Assembly (NCBI RefSeq): GCF_023700745.1
Contig: NZ_JAMPYG010000021.1
Coordinates: 1-44,167 of the forward strand
Length of the DNA stretch: 44,167 nt
From: Rhodoferax sp.
Lineage (GTDB): Bacteria; Pseudomonadota; Gammaproteobacteria; Burkholderiales; Burkholderiaceae_C
Direction: 5' to 3'
Made by a program: the position numbers and the translations under genes. Below are positions 26,346 through 33,915 of the stretch, in pieces (position 1 is the stretch's first letter; every line of letters starts with the position of its first letter). The notes under the pieces were generated by a model. It searched no databases and was not told where the DNA came from. It saw only the letters and a list, made by a program, of their open reading frames with translations.

Positions 26346-27836
26346 ATGTCCTATCTGCCCGCCTTCATCGCGCCCATGCGCTTTACCGACCCGGCCGCTG
26401 CCCTGGCGCAGGCCCGGCTGATTTACGACAACAGCATTGCCCACTTGCGCCAGGCCATGCAGCGCTATGTGGCGGGTGAAGACTTGCCGGGTCACGTGCG
26501 CGCCTGTTACCCATTTGTGCGGGTGCAGACCGACACCGTGAGGCGACAGGCATCCAGCCAGTCGGCGCGCCTGAGCTATGGTTTTGTGGCCGGAGCCGGC
26601 CGCTTCGAGACCACCCTGACCCGTCCCGACCTTTATGCCCGCTACTACCTGGAGCAGTTCACCCTGCTGCTGGACAACCATGGCGTTGAATTGGAGGTGG
26701 GTACCAGCAACCAGCCGATACCGGTGCATTTTTCTTTTGCTGAGGACGGCCATGTGGAAGGCAGCCTGAGTCCGCAGCGGCGCCAGCTGATGCGCGATGT
26801 GTTTGACCTGCCCGACCTGGCCGCCATGGACGACGGCATTGCCAACGGCACCTTTGAGCCCAAGCCCGGCGAGCCGCAACCGCTGTCACTGTTCACTGCG
26901 CCCCGGGTGGACTATTCACTGCAGCGCCTGCGCCATTACACCGGCACCGGGCCCGAGCATTTCCAGAATTTTGTGCTGTTCACCAACTACCAGTTCTACA
27001 TTGACGAATTTGTCCGTCTGGGCCATGCAGCGATGCAGGACCCCGCCAGCGACTATGTGGCCTTTGTCGAACCGGGCAATGTTGTCACGCCCAAGGTGTC
27101 TGGCCTGGGAAAACTGGGGTCAGGCGCCAAGCCTTTACCCCGGCTGCCGCAAATGCCCGCCTACCACCTGGTGCGCGCTGATGGCAGCGGCATCAGCATG
27201 GTCAACATTGGCGTTGGCCCGGCCAATGCCAAAACCATCACCGACCACATCGCCGTGCTGCGGCCACACGCCTGGATCATGCTGGGCCATTGCGCCGGCC
27301 TGCGCAGCAGCCAGCAGCTGGGCGACTACGTGCTGGCGCATGGTTATGTGCGCGAAGACCATGTGCTGGACGAAGAGCTGCCGCTGTGGGTGCCGGTCCC
27401 GGCATTGGCTGAAATCCAGGTGGCGCTGGCGTCTGCCGTGTCGCAGGTGACGCAGCTCAAGGGGCAGGAGCTCAAACACATCATGCGTACCGGCACCGTG
27501 GCCAGCACCGACAACCGCAACTGGGAGCTGCTGCCCGATAACGGCCCGCAACGCCGTTTCAGTCAGAGCCGCGCGGTGGCGCTCGACATGGAGAGCGCCA
27601 CCATCGCCGCCAACGGCTTCCGGTTTCGCGTGCCTTATGGCACCCTGCTGTGTGTCAGCGACAAGCCGCTGCACGGCGAGATCAAGCTGCCCGGCATGGC
27701 CAACCATTTTTACCGTGAGCGCGTGGACCAGCACCTGCGCATCGGTATCCGGGCGCTGGAGTTGCTGCGCGAACAAGGCATCGATCAGCTCCATAGCCGC
27801 AAGTTGCGCAGCTTTGCCGAGGTGGCGTTCCAGTAG
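26346..27836 (+). CDS. amn: AMP nucleosidase
   Basis: The 496-residue protein has an N-terminal AMP-nucleosidase domain (about 1-180) and a C-terminal nucleoside-phosphorylase-like domain with NIGVGPANAKTITDH, MLGHCAGLR and the catalytic-region ALDMESATIAANGFRFRVPYGTLLCVSDKPLHGE. It hydrolyses AMP to adenine and ribose 5-phosphate and so tunes adenylate pools. ATG 26346 (MSYLPAFIAPMRFTDPAAAL) is preferred to ATG 26301, since homologues usually begin a few residues before the FIAP.RFTDP motif. It stands alone, divergent from gshA. Confidence 0.88.
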   Translation: MSYLPAFIAPMRFTDPAAALAQARLIYDNSIAHLRQAMQRYVAGEDLPGHVRACYPFVRVQTDTVRRQASSQSARLSYGFVAGAGRFETTLTRPDLYARYYLEQFTLLLDNHGVELEVGTSNQPIPVHFSFAEDGHVEGSLSPQRRQLMRDVFDLPDLAAMDDGIANGTFEPKPGEPQPLSLFTAPRVDYSLQRLRHYTGTGPEHFQNFVLFTNYQFYIDEFVRLGHAAMQDPASDYVAFVEPGNVVTPKVSGLGKLGSGAKPLPRLPQMPAYHLVRADGSGISMVNIGVGPANAKTITDHIAVLRPHAWIMLGHCAGLRSSQQLGDYVLAHGYVREDHVLDEELPLWVPVPALAEIQVALASAVSQVTQLKGQELKHIMRTGTVASTDNRNWELLPDNGPQRRFSQSRAVALDMESATIAANGFRFRVPYGTLLCVSDKPLHGEIKLPGMANHFYRERVDQHLRIGIRALELLREQGIDQLHSRKLRSFAEVAFQ

Positions 27837-27887
27837 ATTTTGCTATTTATCTTTGCAAATTCTCCATGCCATGGTGAATCTGCATCA

Positions 27888-29048
27888 ATGTTAGCCCGAA
27901 AAGCCTTTCAAACTGTAGATCAAGCCCTGTCGCGGCAAGCGTCCGTGGCGCTCATTGGCCCGCGTCAGGTGGGCAAAACAACCTTGGCTCTGCAACTGGG
28001 TGAGGCGCAAAACGCGCTGTACCTGGACCTGGAAGATAGCCAGGACCGTGACAAGCTGAGCAATGCGGCGGTCTTTTTGGGTGCGTATGAAGACCGGTTG
28101 GTGATTCTGGACGAAATCCACCGGGTACCTGACCTGTTTTTGACGCTTCGTGGCCTGATCGACCAGGGCCGCCGCCGTGGGGTACGCACCGGCCGGTTTT
28201 TGTTGTTGGGCTCTGCCTAGCTTGACTTGATGCGCCAAAGCGGCGAGAGCCTGGCCGAGCGCATCAGTTATGTCGATATGACGCCGCTTCGTGTGCTGGA
28301 AGTGCCCGTCCAATCGCTGGAAGCCTTGTGGGTGCGCGGTGGCTTTCCTGACAGTTTTTTGGCCCCCGATGATCAGGGCAGCCTGGGCTGGCGCAAAGAC
28401 CTGGTGCGGACCTACCTTGAGCATGATGTGCCCATGTTTGGCGCGCGTGTTCCGGCTGAAACCTTGCGCCGCTTCTGGACCATGTTGGCGCACAACCAGG
28501 GCGGTTTGATCAGCGCATCACGCCTGGCTGCGGGGCTGGAGGTCAGCAGTCAGACAGTCGGCCGGTACACCGATTTGCAGGTTGATTTGTTGCTGGTGCG
28601 CCGCTTGCAGCCGTACCACATCAATGTAGGCAAACGCCTGGTGAAATCGCCCAAGGTGTACATCCGCGACAGCGGGCTGCTGCATGCCTTGCTCAACATT
28701 GAAGACCGCAACGCATTGCTCGGGCACCCGGTGGTGGGGGCCAGCTGGGAGGGCTTTGTGATCGAAAACCTGATCAACGCTGCGCCACCCTTTACCGTGC
28801 CGGGGTTTTACCGCACCGCGGGCGGCGCGGAAATTGATTTGCTGCTGGAACTGCCAGGTGGTGAAAGGTGGGCGATCGAAGTCAAGCGCAGCCATGCGGC
28901 CAGGCCAGGCCGGGGCTTTTACGAGGCCTGCGACGATCTGAAGCCCGTCAAGCGCTTTGTTGTTCACTCTGGTCAGGATCGTTTTCCAGTGAGTGAGGGG
29001 GTGGAAGCCATTGGCGTGCTGGCGTTGGCCGAGTTGCTGTCGAAGTGA
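27888..29048 (+). pseudogene. AAA/DUF4143 ATPase interrupted by a single in-frame amber codon
   Basis: From ATG 27888 the protein has Walker A GPRQVGKTT (24-32) and Walker B LVILDEIH (71-78), reaching RFLLLGSA at residue 110. Codon 111 is TAG (28218-28220). The same frame then continues without any shift as LDLMRQSGESLAERI and runs to 29048. That half holds the DUF4143 winged-helix region and a nuclease-like core (AEIDLLLELPGGERWAIEVKR). Family members read GSASLDLLRQ here, so TAG most simply replaces a Ser TCG codon by one base change. Read through, the product would be 386 residues, a normal length. It may be a recent pseudogene, or expressed at low level by suppression. These ATPases are of unknown cellular role. 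Confidence 0.82.
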
Positions 29049-29056
29049 CCTTATGG

Positions 29057-29075
29057 ACAGCTTCGCCCAAGCTGT
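29057..29075. terminator. Small hairpin between convergent genes
   Basis: ACAGCTT (29057-29063) and AAGCTGT (29069-29075) form a 7-bp stem with loop CGCCC between the DUF4143 remnant and purT. Only a short T run follows. Confidence 0.4.
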
Positions 29076-29095
29076 TTGCGTGCGTGTGGTTCAGG

Positions 29096-30322
29096 TCAGG
29101 CCACGCGCGGCTTGACCTTGGATGCCGCCAGCTTGGCGTTGACGCGCGCCTGTTCCATGTTGGCGTGTGCCGCCAGCGCCACGCCCATGCGGCGCTTGAC
29201 GAAGCTCTCGGGTTTTCCAAACAGGCGGATGTCGGTGCCGGGCACGCGCAGCGCCTCATCGACACCGTCAAAGACGATGCCCGTGGCGTCGATGTCACCA
29301 TAAATCACGGCGCTGGCGCCGGGGTTGCGCAAGGCGGTGTTGACCGGCAGGCCCAGGATGGCGCGGGCATGCAGCTCGAACTCGCTTTGCCATTGGGTGG
29401 TGAGCGTGACCAGACCGGTGTCGTGCGGGCGCGGCGAGACCTCGCTGAACCAGACCTGGTCACCCTTGACGAACAGTTCGACCCCGAAAATTCCCAGTCC
29501 CGAGGCCTGGCCATCCAACTCAATGCCGAGGTTGCCGGTGACGGTTTTGGCAATTTGCTGCGCTTTGGCCAGCGCCGCCGGGTGCATCGGGTGCGGCTGC
29601 CAGCTTTCCACATAGTCGCCCTGGACCTGCACGTGGCCCACGGGCTCGCAAAAATGGGTTTCAATCTGGCCGTCGGCGCCCTTGGCGCGCACCGTGAGCA
29701 GGGTGATCTCGTAGTCGAAGTCGATGAAGCCCTCCACAATCACGCGGCCATGGCTGACGCGGCCACCGGCCATGGCGTGGTCCCAGGCGGGCTGCACGTC
29801 GGCCGGACGCTCAAGTTTGCTCTGGCCTTTGCCCGATGAACTCATCACCGGCTTGACGATGCAGGGGTAGCCAATGCCGTCGTGGATGGCGGCCTGCAAC
29901 TCGGCCAGCGAATCGCAAAACCGGTAGGGGCTGGTCGGCAGGCCCAGGGTTTCGGCGGCGAGGCGGCGGATGCCTTCGCGGTCCATGGTCAGGCGCGCGG
30001 CGCGGGCGGTGGGGATCACGCGCACCAGTCCGGTGGCCTCCAGCACTTCAAGCATGGGGGTGGCGATGGCTTCAATTTCGGGCACCACCAGGTCGGGTTT
30101 TTCCTCTTCGATCAGTTCCCTCAGCAAGGCCGGATCGCTCATCACCACGGTGCGCGCGTGGTGCGCCACCTGCTGGCCCGGTGCGTTGTCATAACGGTCC
30201 ACGGCAATGGTTTCCACGCCCAGGCGCTGCAGCGCAATGATGACTTCCTTGCCCAGTTCGCCGCTGCCCAGCAGCATGACGCGGGTGGCGTTGGGGGACA
30301 GGGGGGTGCCGATGGTGGTCAT
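29096..30322 (-). CDS. purT: Formate-dependent phosphoribosylglycinamide formyltransferase 2
   Basis: The 408-residue ATP-grasp enzyme shows [19 protein letters not shown] near the N-terminus, VPEIEAIAT, the ATP-grasp loop [13 protein letters not shown], and the metal-binding [27 protein letters not shown]. It makes formyl-GAR from GAR, formate and ATP in purine synthesis and needs no folate. ATG 30322 matches the family start; a longer upstream frame is open but not conserved-looking. It is monocistronic and divergent from the ABC exporter genes over 152 bp. The C-terminal Ala/Lys-rich tail ([19 protein letters not shown]) is slightly long compared with the 392-residue E. coli protein. Confidence 0.92.
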   Translation of the reverse strand: MTTIGTPLSPNATRVMLLGSGELGKEVIIALQRLGVETIAVDRYDNAPGQQVAHHARTVVMSDPALLRELIEEEKPDLVVPEIEAIATPMLEVLEATGLVRVIPTARAARLTMDREGIRRLAAETLGLPTSPYRFCDSLAELQAAIHDGIGYPCIVKPVMSSSGKGQSKLERPADVQPAWDHAMAGGRVSHGRVIVEGFIDFDYEITLLTVRAKGADGQIETHFCEPVGHVQVQGDYVESWQPHPMHPAALAKAQQIAKTVTGNLGIELDGQASGLGIFGVELFVKGDQVWFSEVSPRPHDTGLVTLTTQWQSEFELHARAILGLPVNTALRNPGASAVIYGDIDATGIVFDGVDEALRVPGTDIRLFGKPESFVKRRMGVALAAHANMEQARVNAKLAASKVKPRVA

Positions 30323-30474
30323 GGGATTTACGCGTGGTCGCGTCCAGGTGGGTTGAGTAAAAGGCGTTTTTTTGATTCTATTCAAACCGTCTATCTGGCG
30401 AGATGATCGTCAAATTGCAGGTCTTCGGTCTTGATCATTGTCATAGCGCGTTCCGCTCGGCGACAATTCTGCCC

Positions 30475-31398
30475 ATGCCTGAATCCATTCTCTCTGTTCA
30501 AAACCTGGTCAAACGCTACGGCGATGCCACGGTGGTCAGCGACCTGTCTTTTGCCATTGCACCCGGCGAATGCCTGGGCGTGATCGGCCCCAACGGCGCT
30601 GGCAAAACCACCACCATCCGCATGTGCTTAGGGCTAACGGCGCCCGATGAGGGCACGGTGACGGCTTTTGGCCGGCAAATGCCGCGCGACGCGCTGGCCA
30701 TCAAGGCGCAGCTGGGGGTGGTGAGCCAGATGGACACGCTGGACCCGGACTTCAATTGCGCCGAAAACCTGCTGGTGTACGGGCGCTATTTCGGCCTGAA
30801 AGACGCGCAGATTCGGGAGCGCATCCCGTCCTTGCTGGAGTTTGCGTCGTTGACCAGCAAAGCCAATGCCAAACCTGGCGAGTTGTCGGGCGGCATGAAA
30901 CGCCGCTTGAGCCTGGCGCGCGCACTGGTTAACAACCCGCGCCTGTTGTTGCTTGATGAGCCCACCACCGGCCTCGACCCGCAGGCGCGCCATCTGATGT
31001 GGGAGCGCCTGCAACTGCTGCTGCAGCAAGGCAAGTCGATTTTGCTGACCACCCACTTCATGGACGAGGCCGAGCGCCTGTGCCACCGCTTGCTGGTGGT
31101 GGACCACGGCAAAAAAATTGCCGAAGGCGCGCCGCGTGAGCTTATCAGGCAGTACCTGGAACCCGATGTGGTCGAGGTCTATGGCAGTGGCGCGCTGGCG
31201 CTGGCGGATGCACCGCTCAAGACCATGGCGGCGCGGGTCGAGGTGAGTGGCGAAACCGTGTTTTTCTACACCCAGGATGCCAAGCCGCTGCTGCAGGCGC
31301 TGGCCGCCTATCCGCAGTTGCGCACGCTGCACCGCCCGGCCAACCTGGAGGATTTGTTCCTCAAGTTGACCGGTCGCCAAATTCGGGAGGACGCATGA
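30475..31398 (+). CDS. nodI: ABC exporter ATP-binding protein, NodI type
   Basis: The 307-residue ATPase has Walker A GPNGAGKTT (38-46), a Q-loop VVSQMD, the signature LSGGMKRRLSLARALVNNP, Walker B LLLLDEPTTGLDP and the switch His in LLTTHFMDEAERL. The C-terminal tail resembles NodI proteins of the DRA family, which with NodJ export lipo-oligosaccharides in rhizobia; outside rhizobia the cargo is generally unknown. ATG 30475 is used because the domain starts nine residues later. It overlaps the permease gene by ATGA. The symbol marks family similarity only and does not imply nodulation. Confidence 0.8.
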   Translation: MPESILSVQNLVKRYGDATVVSDLSFAIAPGECLGVIGPNGAGKTTTIRMCLGLTAPDEGTVTAFGRQMPRDALAIKAQLGVVSQMDTLDPDFNCAENLLVYGRYFGLKDAQIRERIPSLLEFASLTSKANAKPGELSGGMKRRLSLARALVNNPRLLLLDEPTTGLDPQARHLMWERLQLLLQQGKSILLTTHFMDEAERLCHRLLVVDHGKKIAEGAPRELIRQYLEPDVVEVYGSGALALADAPLKTMAARVEVSGETVFFYTQDAKPLLQALAAYPQLRTLHRPANLEDLFLKLTGRQIREDA

Positions 31399-32204
31399 GC
31401 ACCACCATCAATCCATCGCCTTGGCGTGCACCTGCGCTTTCCATGCGCTGGTGGCCGGTGTTCCGGCGCAATTGGCTGGTCTGGAAAAAGCTGGCCATTC
31501 CGAGCCTGGTTGGCAACATTGCCGAACCGCTGATGTGGCTGGTGGCCTTTGGTTACGGCATGGGCGCGCTGGTGGGCAGCATTTCGGTGGACGGCGTGCA
31601 GGTGCCCTACATTTTGTTTCTGGCCAGCGGCTCGATCTGCATGAGCGCCATGAATGCCGCCAGTTTTGAGGCGCTGTACTCGGCGTTTTCGCGCATGCAT
31701 GTGCAAAAGACCTGGGACGGCATCATGAATGCGCCGGTCAATCTGGACGACATCGTGATGGCCGAAATGCTTTGGGCCGCTTTCAAGGCGGTCTTTACCG
31801 TGACCGCCATCCTGGGCGTGATGCTGGGCCTGGGCATCAGCTACAGCCCCAAACTGCTGGTGGCCTGGCCGGTGCTGCTGGGCGTGGGCATCACCTTCAG
31901 TTGCGTGGCGCTGATCTTCAACGCACTGGCCAAGGGCTATGACTTTTTCACCTATTACTTCACGCTGTTTTTGACGCCGATGATGTTCCTGAGCGGCATC
32001 TTCTTTCCGCTGGAACAGTTGCCCGCCGTGGTGCGAGAGATTTCACATTGGCTGCCCCTGACCAATGCGGTGGCGCTGGTGCGCCCGCTGTTCATGGACC
32101 AGTGGCCTGCCGACTGGCTGCGCCCGCTGCTGGTGCTGTCGCTGTATGCTGTCGGTGGTTTTTGGGTCGCTCTGGCGCTCACGCGCAAGCGTTTTCGGGC
32201 ATGA
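31395..32204 (+). CDS. nodJ: ABC exporter permease, NodJ type
   Basis: The 269-residue protein is an ABC-2 permease with six hydrophobic helices. It carries IPSLVGNIAEPLMWLVAFGYGMG early, then SGSICMSAMNAASFEALYSAFSRM, and a late FLSGIFFPLEQLPAVVREISHWLPLTNAV, a hallmark of the NodJ/DrrB group. It would form the membrane pore for the NodI-like ATPase. Both ends overlap neighbours by 4 bp (ATGA), so three genes are translationally coupled: ATPase, permease and a hypothetical gene. Confidence 0.8.
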   Translation: MSTTINPSPWRAPALSMRWWPVFRRNWLVWKKLAIPSLVGNIAEPLMWLVAFGYGMGALVGSISVDGVQVPYILFLASGSICMSAMNAASFEALYSAFSRMHVQKTWDGIMNAPVNLDDIVMAEMLWAAFKAVFTVTAILGVMLGLGISYSPKLLVAWPVLLGVGITFSCVALIFNALAKGYDFFTYYFTLFLTPMMFLSGIFFPLEQLPAVVREISHWLPLTNAVALVRPLFMDQWPADWLRPLLVLSLYAVGGFWVALALTRKRFRA

Positions 32205-32683
32205 CCGAATTTGCTGAAAAAATCCAGGAACCGCGCTTGTGGCGAGGTGACGGCTGGACCGCCCGGGTCATCAAAAACGAAGACGACGACGGTTGGGCCG
32301 TGGCCATGTTCAAGGGCGCCGAAGCTGAACCGGCGCTGGTCGGCCCCTGGACCATGGGGCGCGACAAGAAGAACCCCAAACCGCTGGACGGCAACGCCTT
32401 CAGCACGCTGGTTAAAACCGCCCGTGAGTTCGTCCGCCGCAGCGAGCAGCAATTACACGCAGCCCTGCACCAGAGCATTACCGTCAGCGCCGGAGCGACC
32501 CGGGTTACCGTGTGTCTGGACATCGTGCCCGATGAAGACAACCCCTACGCCATGCTGAGCGCCAAAGACGAGGGCGATGAACTGCTGGCCGAAGTGCGCG
32601 TGGCGGCTTCGTTCAAGCTCAAGCGCAACAGCGCGGTGGCGTGGGTTGAGGCTGGTTTTGCCCGACCTGCGCAAAACCCATAA
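32201..32683 (+). CDS. Hypothetical protein coupled to the NodIJ-type exporter
   Basis: The 160-residue soluble protein is coupled to the permease stop by ATGA at 32201-32204. It begins MTEFAEKIQEPRLWRGDGWTA, has a charged middle (KNEDDDGWAVAMFKGAEAEP, GRDKKNPKPLDGNAF) and ends in a beta-rich segment with VTVCLDIVPDEDNPYAML. No signal peptide, membrane helix or known motif is recognised. Codon use and coupling argue that it is real. Its place suggests a link with the exporter, but convenience of position is also possible. Confidence 0.7.
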   Translation: MTEFAEKIQEPRLWRGDGWTARVIKNEDDDGWAVAMFKGAEAEPALVGPWTMGRDKKNPKPLDGNAFSTLVKTAREFVRRSEQQLHAALHQSITVSAGATRVTVCLDIVPDEDNPYAMLSAKDEGDELLAEVRVAASFKLKRNSAVAWVEAGFARPAQNP

Positions 32684-32686
32684 AAA

Positions 32687-32712
32687 AGCGCCCTCGTTTG
32701 ACGGAGGGCGCT
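32687..32712 (-). terminator. Terminator of the response-regulator gene
   Basis: AGCGCCCTC (32687-32695) and GAGGGCGCT (32704-32712) form a perfect 9-bp stem with an 8-nt loop. The A run at 32682-32687 becomes a T run on the minus strand, directly after the stem. It thus ends the minus-strand gene and can slow the plus-strand operon as well. Confidence 0.75.
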
Positions 32713-32739
32713 GTGAAGGACCCTGGCGGGTCCGAGTGC

Positions 32740-33618
32740 TTATTCAGCGGTTCGGTTGGTGGCAAGCAGCGCTTGGGCGCCCATTCCGAGCAACATGGCA
32801 ATTCCAACGAGTGGCATGATCACCGCATAAGCCAGGCCGATGAAGGGGGCCGCGACCAGCTTGCCTGCGGGGGCCAGGGTAGTCAGTAGCTTGCGCCCTT
32901 TCGGGTTGGCCATCATGGCCTTGCCTGCCGACCAGGCCAGCATCGAGAAGCCAACCAAAGGAAGCGACACGGCATAAACCAAGCCGATGAACGGGGCCGC
33001 AAAGAACAGCGCCACATTCTTCAGGTAGGTGGGGGCATGTTTTGCAGCCTGCGATTGCACCAGGGCCTTGCCGCCAAACCAGGCCAGCATGGCCAAGCCG
33101 AACAGGGGCAGCAACACCGCATAAGCCAGACCGATGAACGGTGCTGCCAAGGCCAGTGCCAGGCGCTTGAAGCCATGTTGCTCTTCAATAGCTACAACTG
33201 GCTGTGCTGCACTGGAACCGGGTTCTGGTGTTTCAACGATTGACAGCCCCGGGGCTGACATCGCCTTGGCGGCACTGGCCTCGATCATCTCGGGCGACAA
33301 GGGCTTGCGCATGAAATCCGAGACGCCTGCCGCCTTGGCGCGCGATTCGTTTTCGCTCGTGCCAAAGCCGGTGATGATGACCACCGGTGTCCAGGGGCGG
33401 CTGGACTTGACCCGTTCAGCCAGTTCAACACCATCCATACCGGGCATCTTGATGTCGGTGAAGACGACATCAAACTCCTGCTCACGAATCTGTTTCAGGG
33501 CTTCGTGGGCATTCTGGGCAGTCGTGACAACATAACCTTTGCTCGACAAAACACGGTTGAAGCTTTTGCCGACTACAGCGTCATCATCGACGACCAGGAC
33601 TTTACGCAGTGCACTCAT
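32740..33618 (-). CDS. Response-regulator receiver domain fused to three tandem membrane repeats
   Basis: Residues 1-120 are a CheY-like receiver with acidic Asp11-Asp12, phospho-acceptor Asp55 (FTDIKMPG), Thr83 and Lys105 (MRKPLS), all intact. After a flexible linker (121-150) there is no DNA-binding or enzymatic output domain. Instead three copies of a hydrophobic unit follow, built on AAPFIGLAYAV-LPL-G-AML, with Pro at 160, 209 and 258, an exact 49-residue period. Each copy could form one or two membrane helices, so the protein may be an inner-membrane-anchored receiver. It has a strong AAAGGAG before ATG 33618 and a terminator after it. No histidine kinase is adjacent. The output mechanism is unknown. 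Confidence 0.85.
   Translation of the reverse strand: MSALRKVLVVDDDAVVGKSFNRVLSSKGYVVTTAQNAHEALKQIREQEFDVVFTDIKMPGMDGVELAERVKSSRPWTPVVIITGFGTSENESRAKAAGVSDFMRKPLSPEMIEASAAKAMSAPGLSIVETPEPGSSAAQPVVAIEEQHGFKRLALALAAPFIGLAYAVLLPLFGLAMLAWFGGKALVQSQAAKHAPTYLKNVALFFAAPFIGLVYAVSLPLVGFSMLAWSAGKAMMANPKGRKLLTTLAPAGKLVAAPFIGLAYAVIMPLVGIAMLLGMGAQALLATNRTAE
32790..33165 (-). repeat. Threefold 147-bp coding repeat
   Basis: Similar DNA blocks (CATAAGCCAGGCCGATGAA-type) recur near 32826, 32973 and 33120, spaced 147 bp. They encode the three membrane units of the response regulator and are diverged copies of an old tandem duplication. Confidence 0.75.
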
Positions 33619-33915
33619 GATATTTCTCCTTTAAGTTCAATTGGGTTCAGACTGCTTAGCTTTAAGCATAGGTCGTGCCAACTTGAAAATATTGAAAAAA
33701 ATCCTTGTTTATCAATGAGTTGCGTAAATTTCCAGGCGGTTCTTGAAATCTGAAGCGTGCTCAAAAAGTCGGAAAGTACATTGGTTTTATACAGATGGGC
33801 GGCTGTTTCTGCCATAAAACCAGGAAACTCTTTTGAAATCAATAGGTTATGGGAAAAATAGATTAGTATATTTTTTTTGTACAAGTCATGGCTTGTCTGA
33901 CGACCGTGAGGGGGT
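33619..33915. other. AT-rich gene-free spacer upstream of the response regulator
   Basis: The 297 bp between two minus-strand genes are clearly richer in A+T than the neighbours, with a T8 run near 33870. It must hold the promoter and leader of the response-regulator gene (ribosome site near 33630). An open frame on the minus strand here overlaps the regulator's start but has unnatural composition and is not called. Confidence 0.5.

Noticed and set aside
33615..33884. 89-codon minus-strand open frame ending in ATGA overlap with the response regulator
   Set aside because: The overlap looks like coupling, but the stretch is AT-rich, carries the regulator's ribosome site and has no sensible protein features; more likely promoter and leader.
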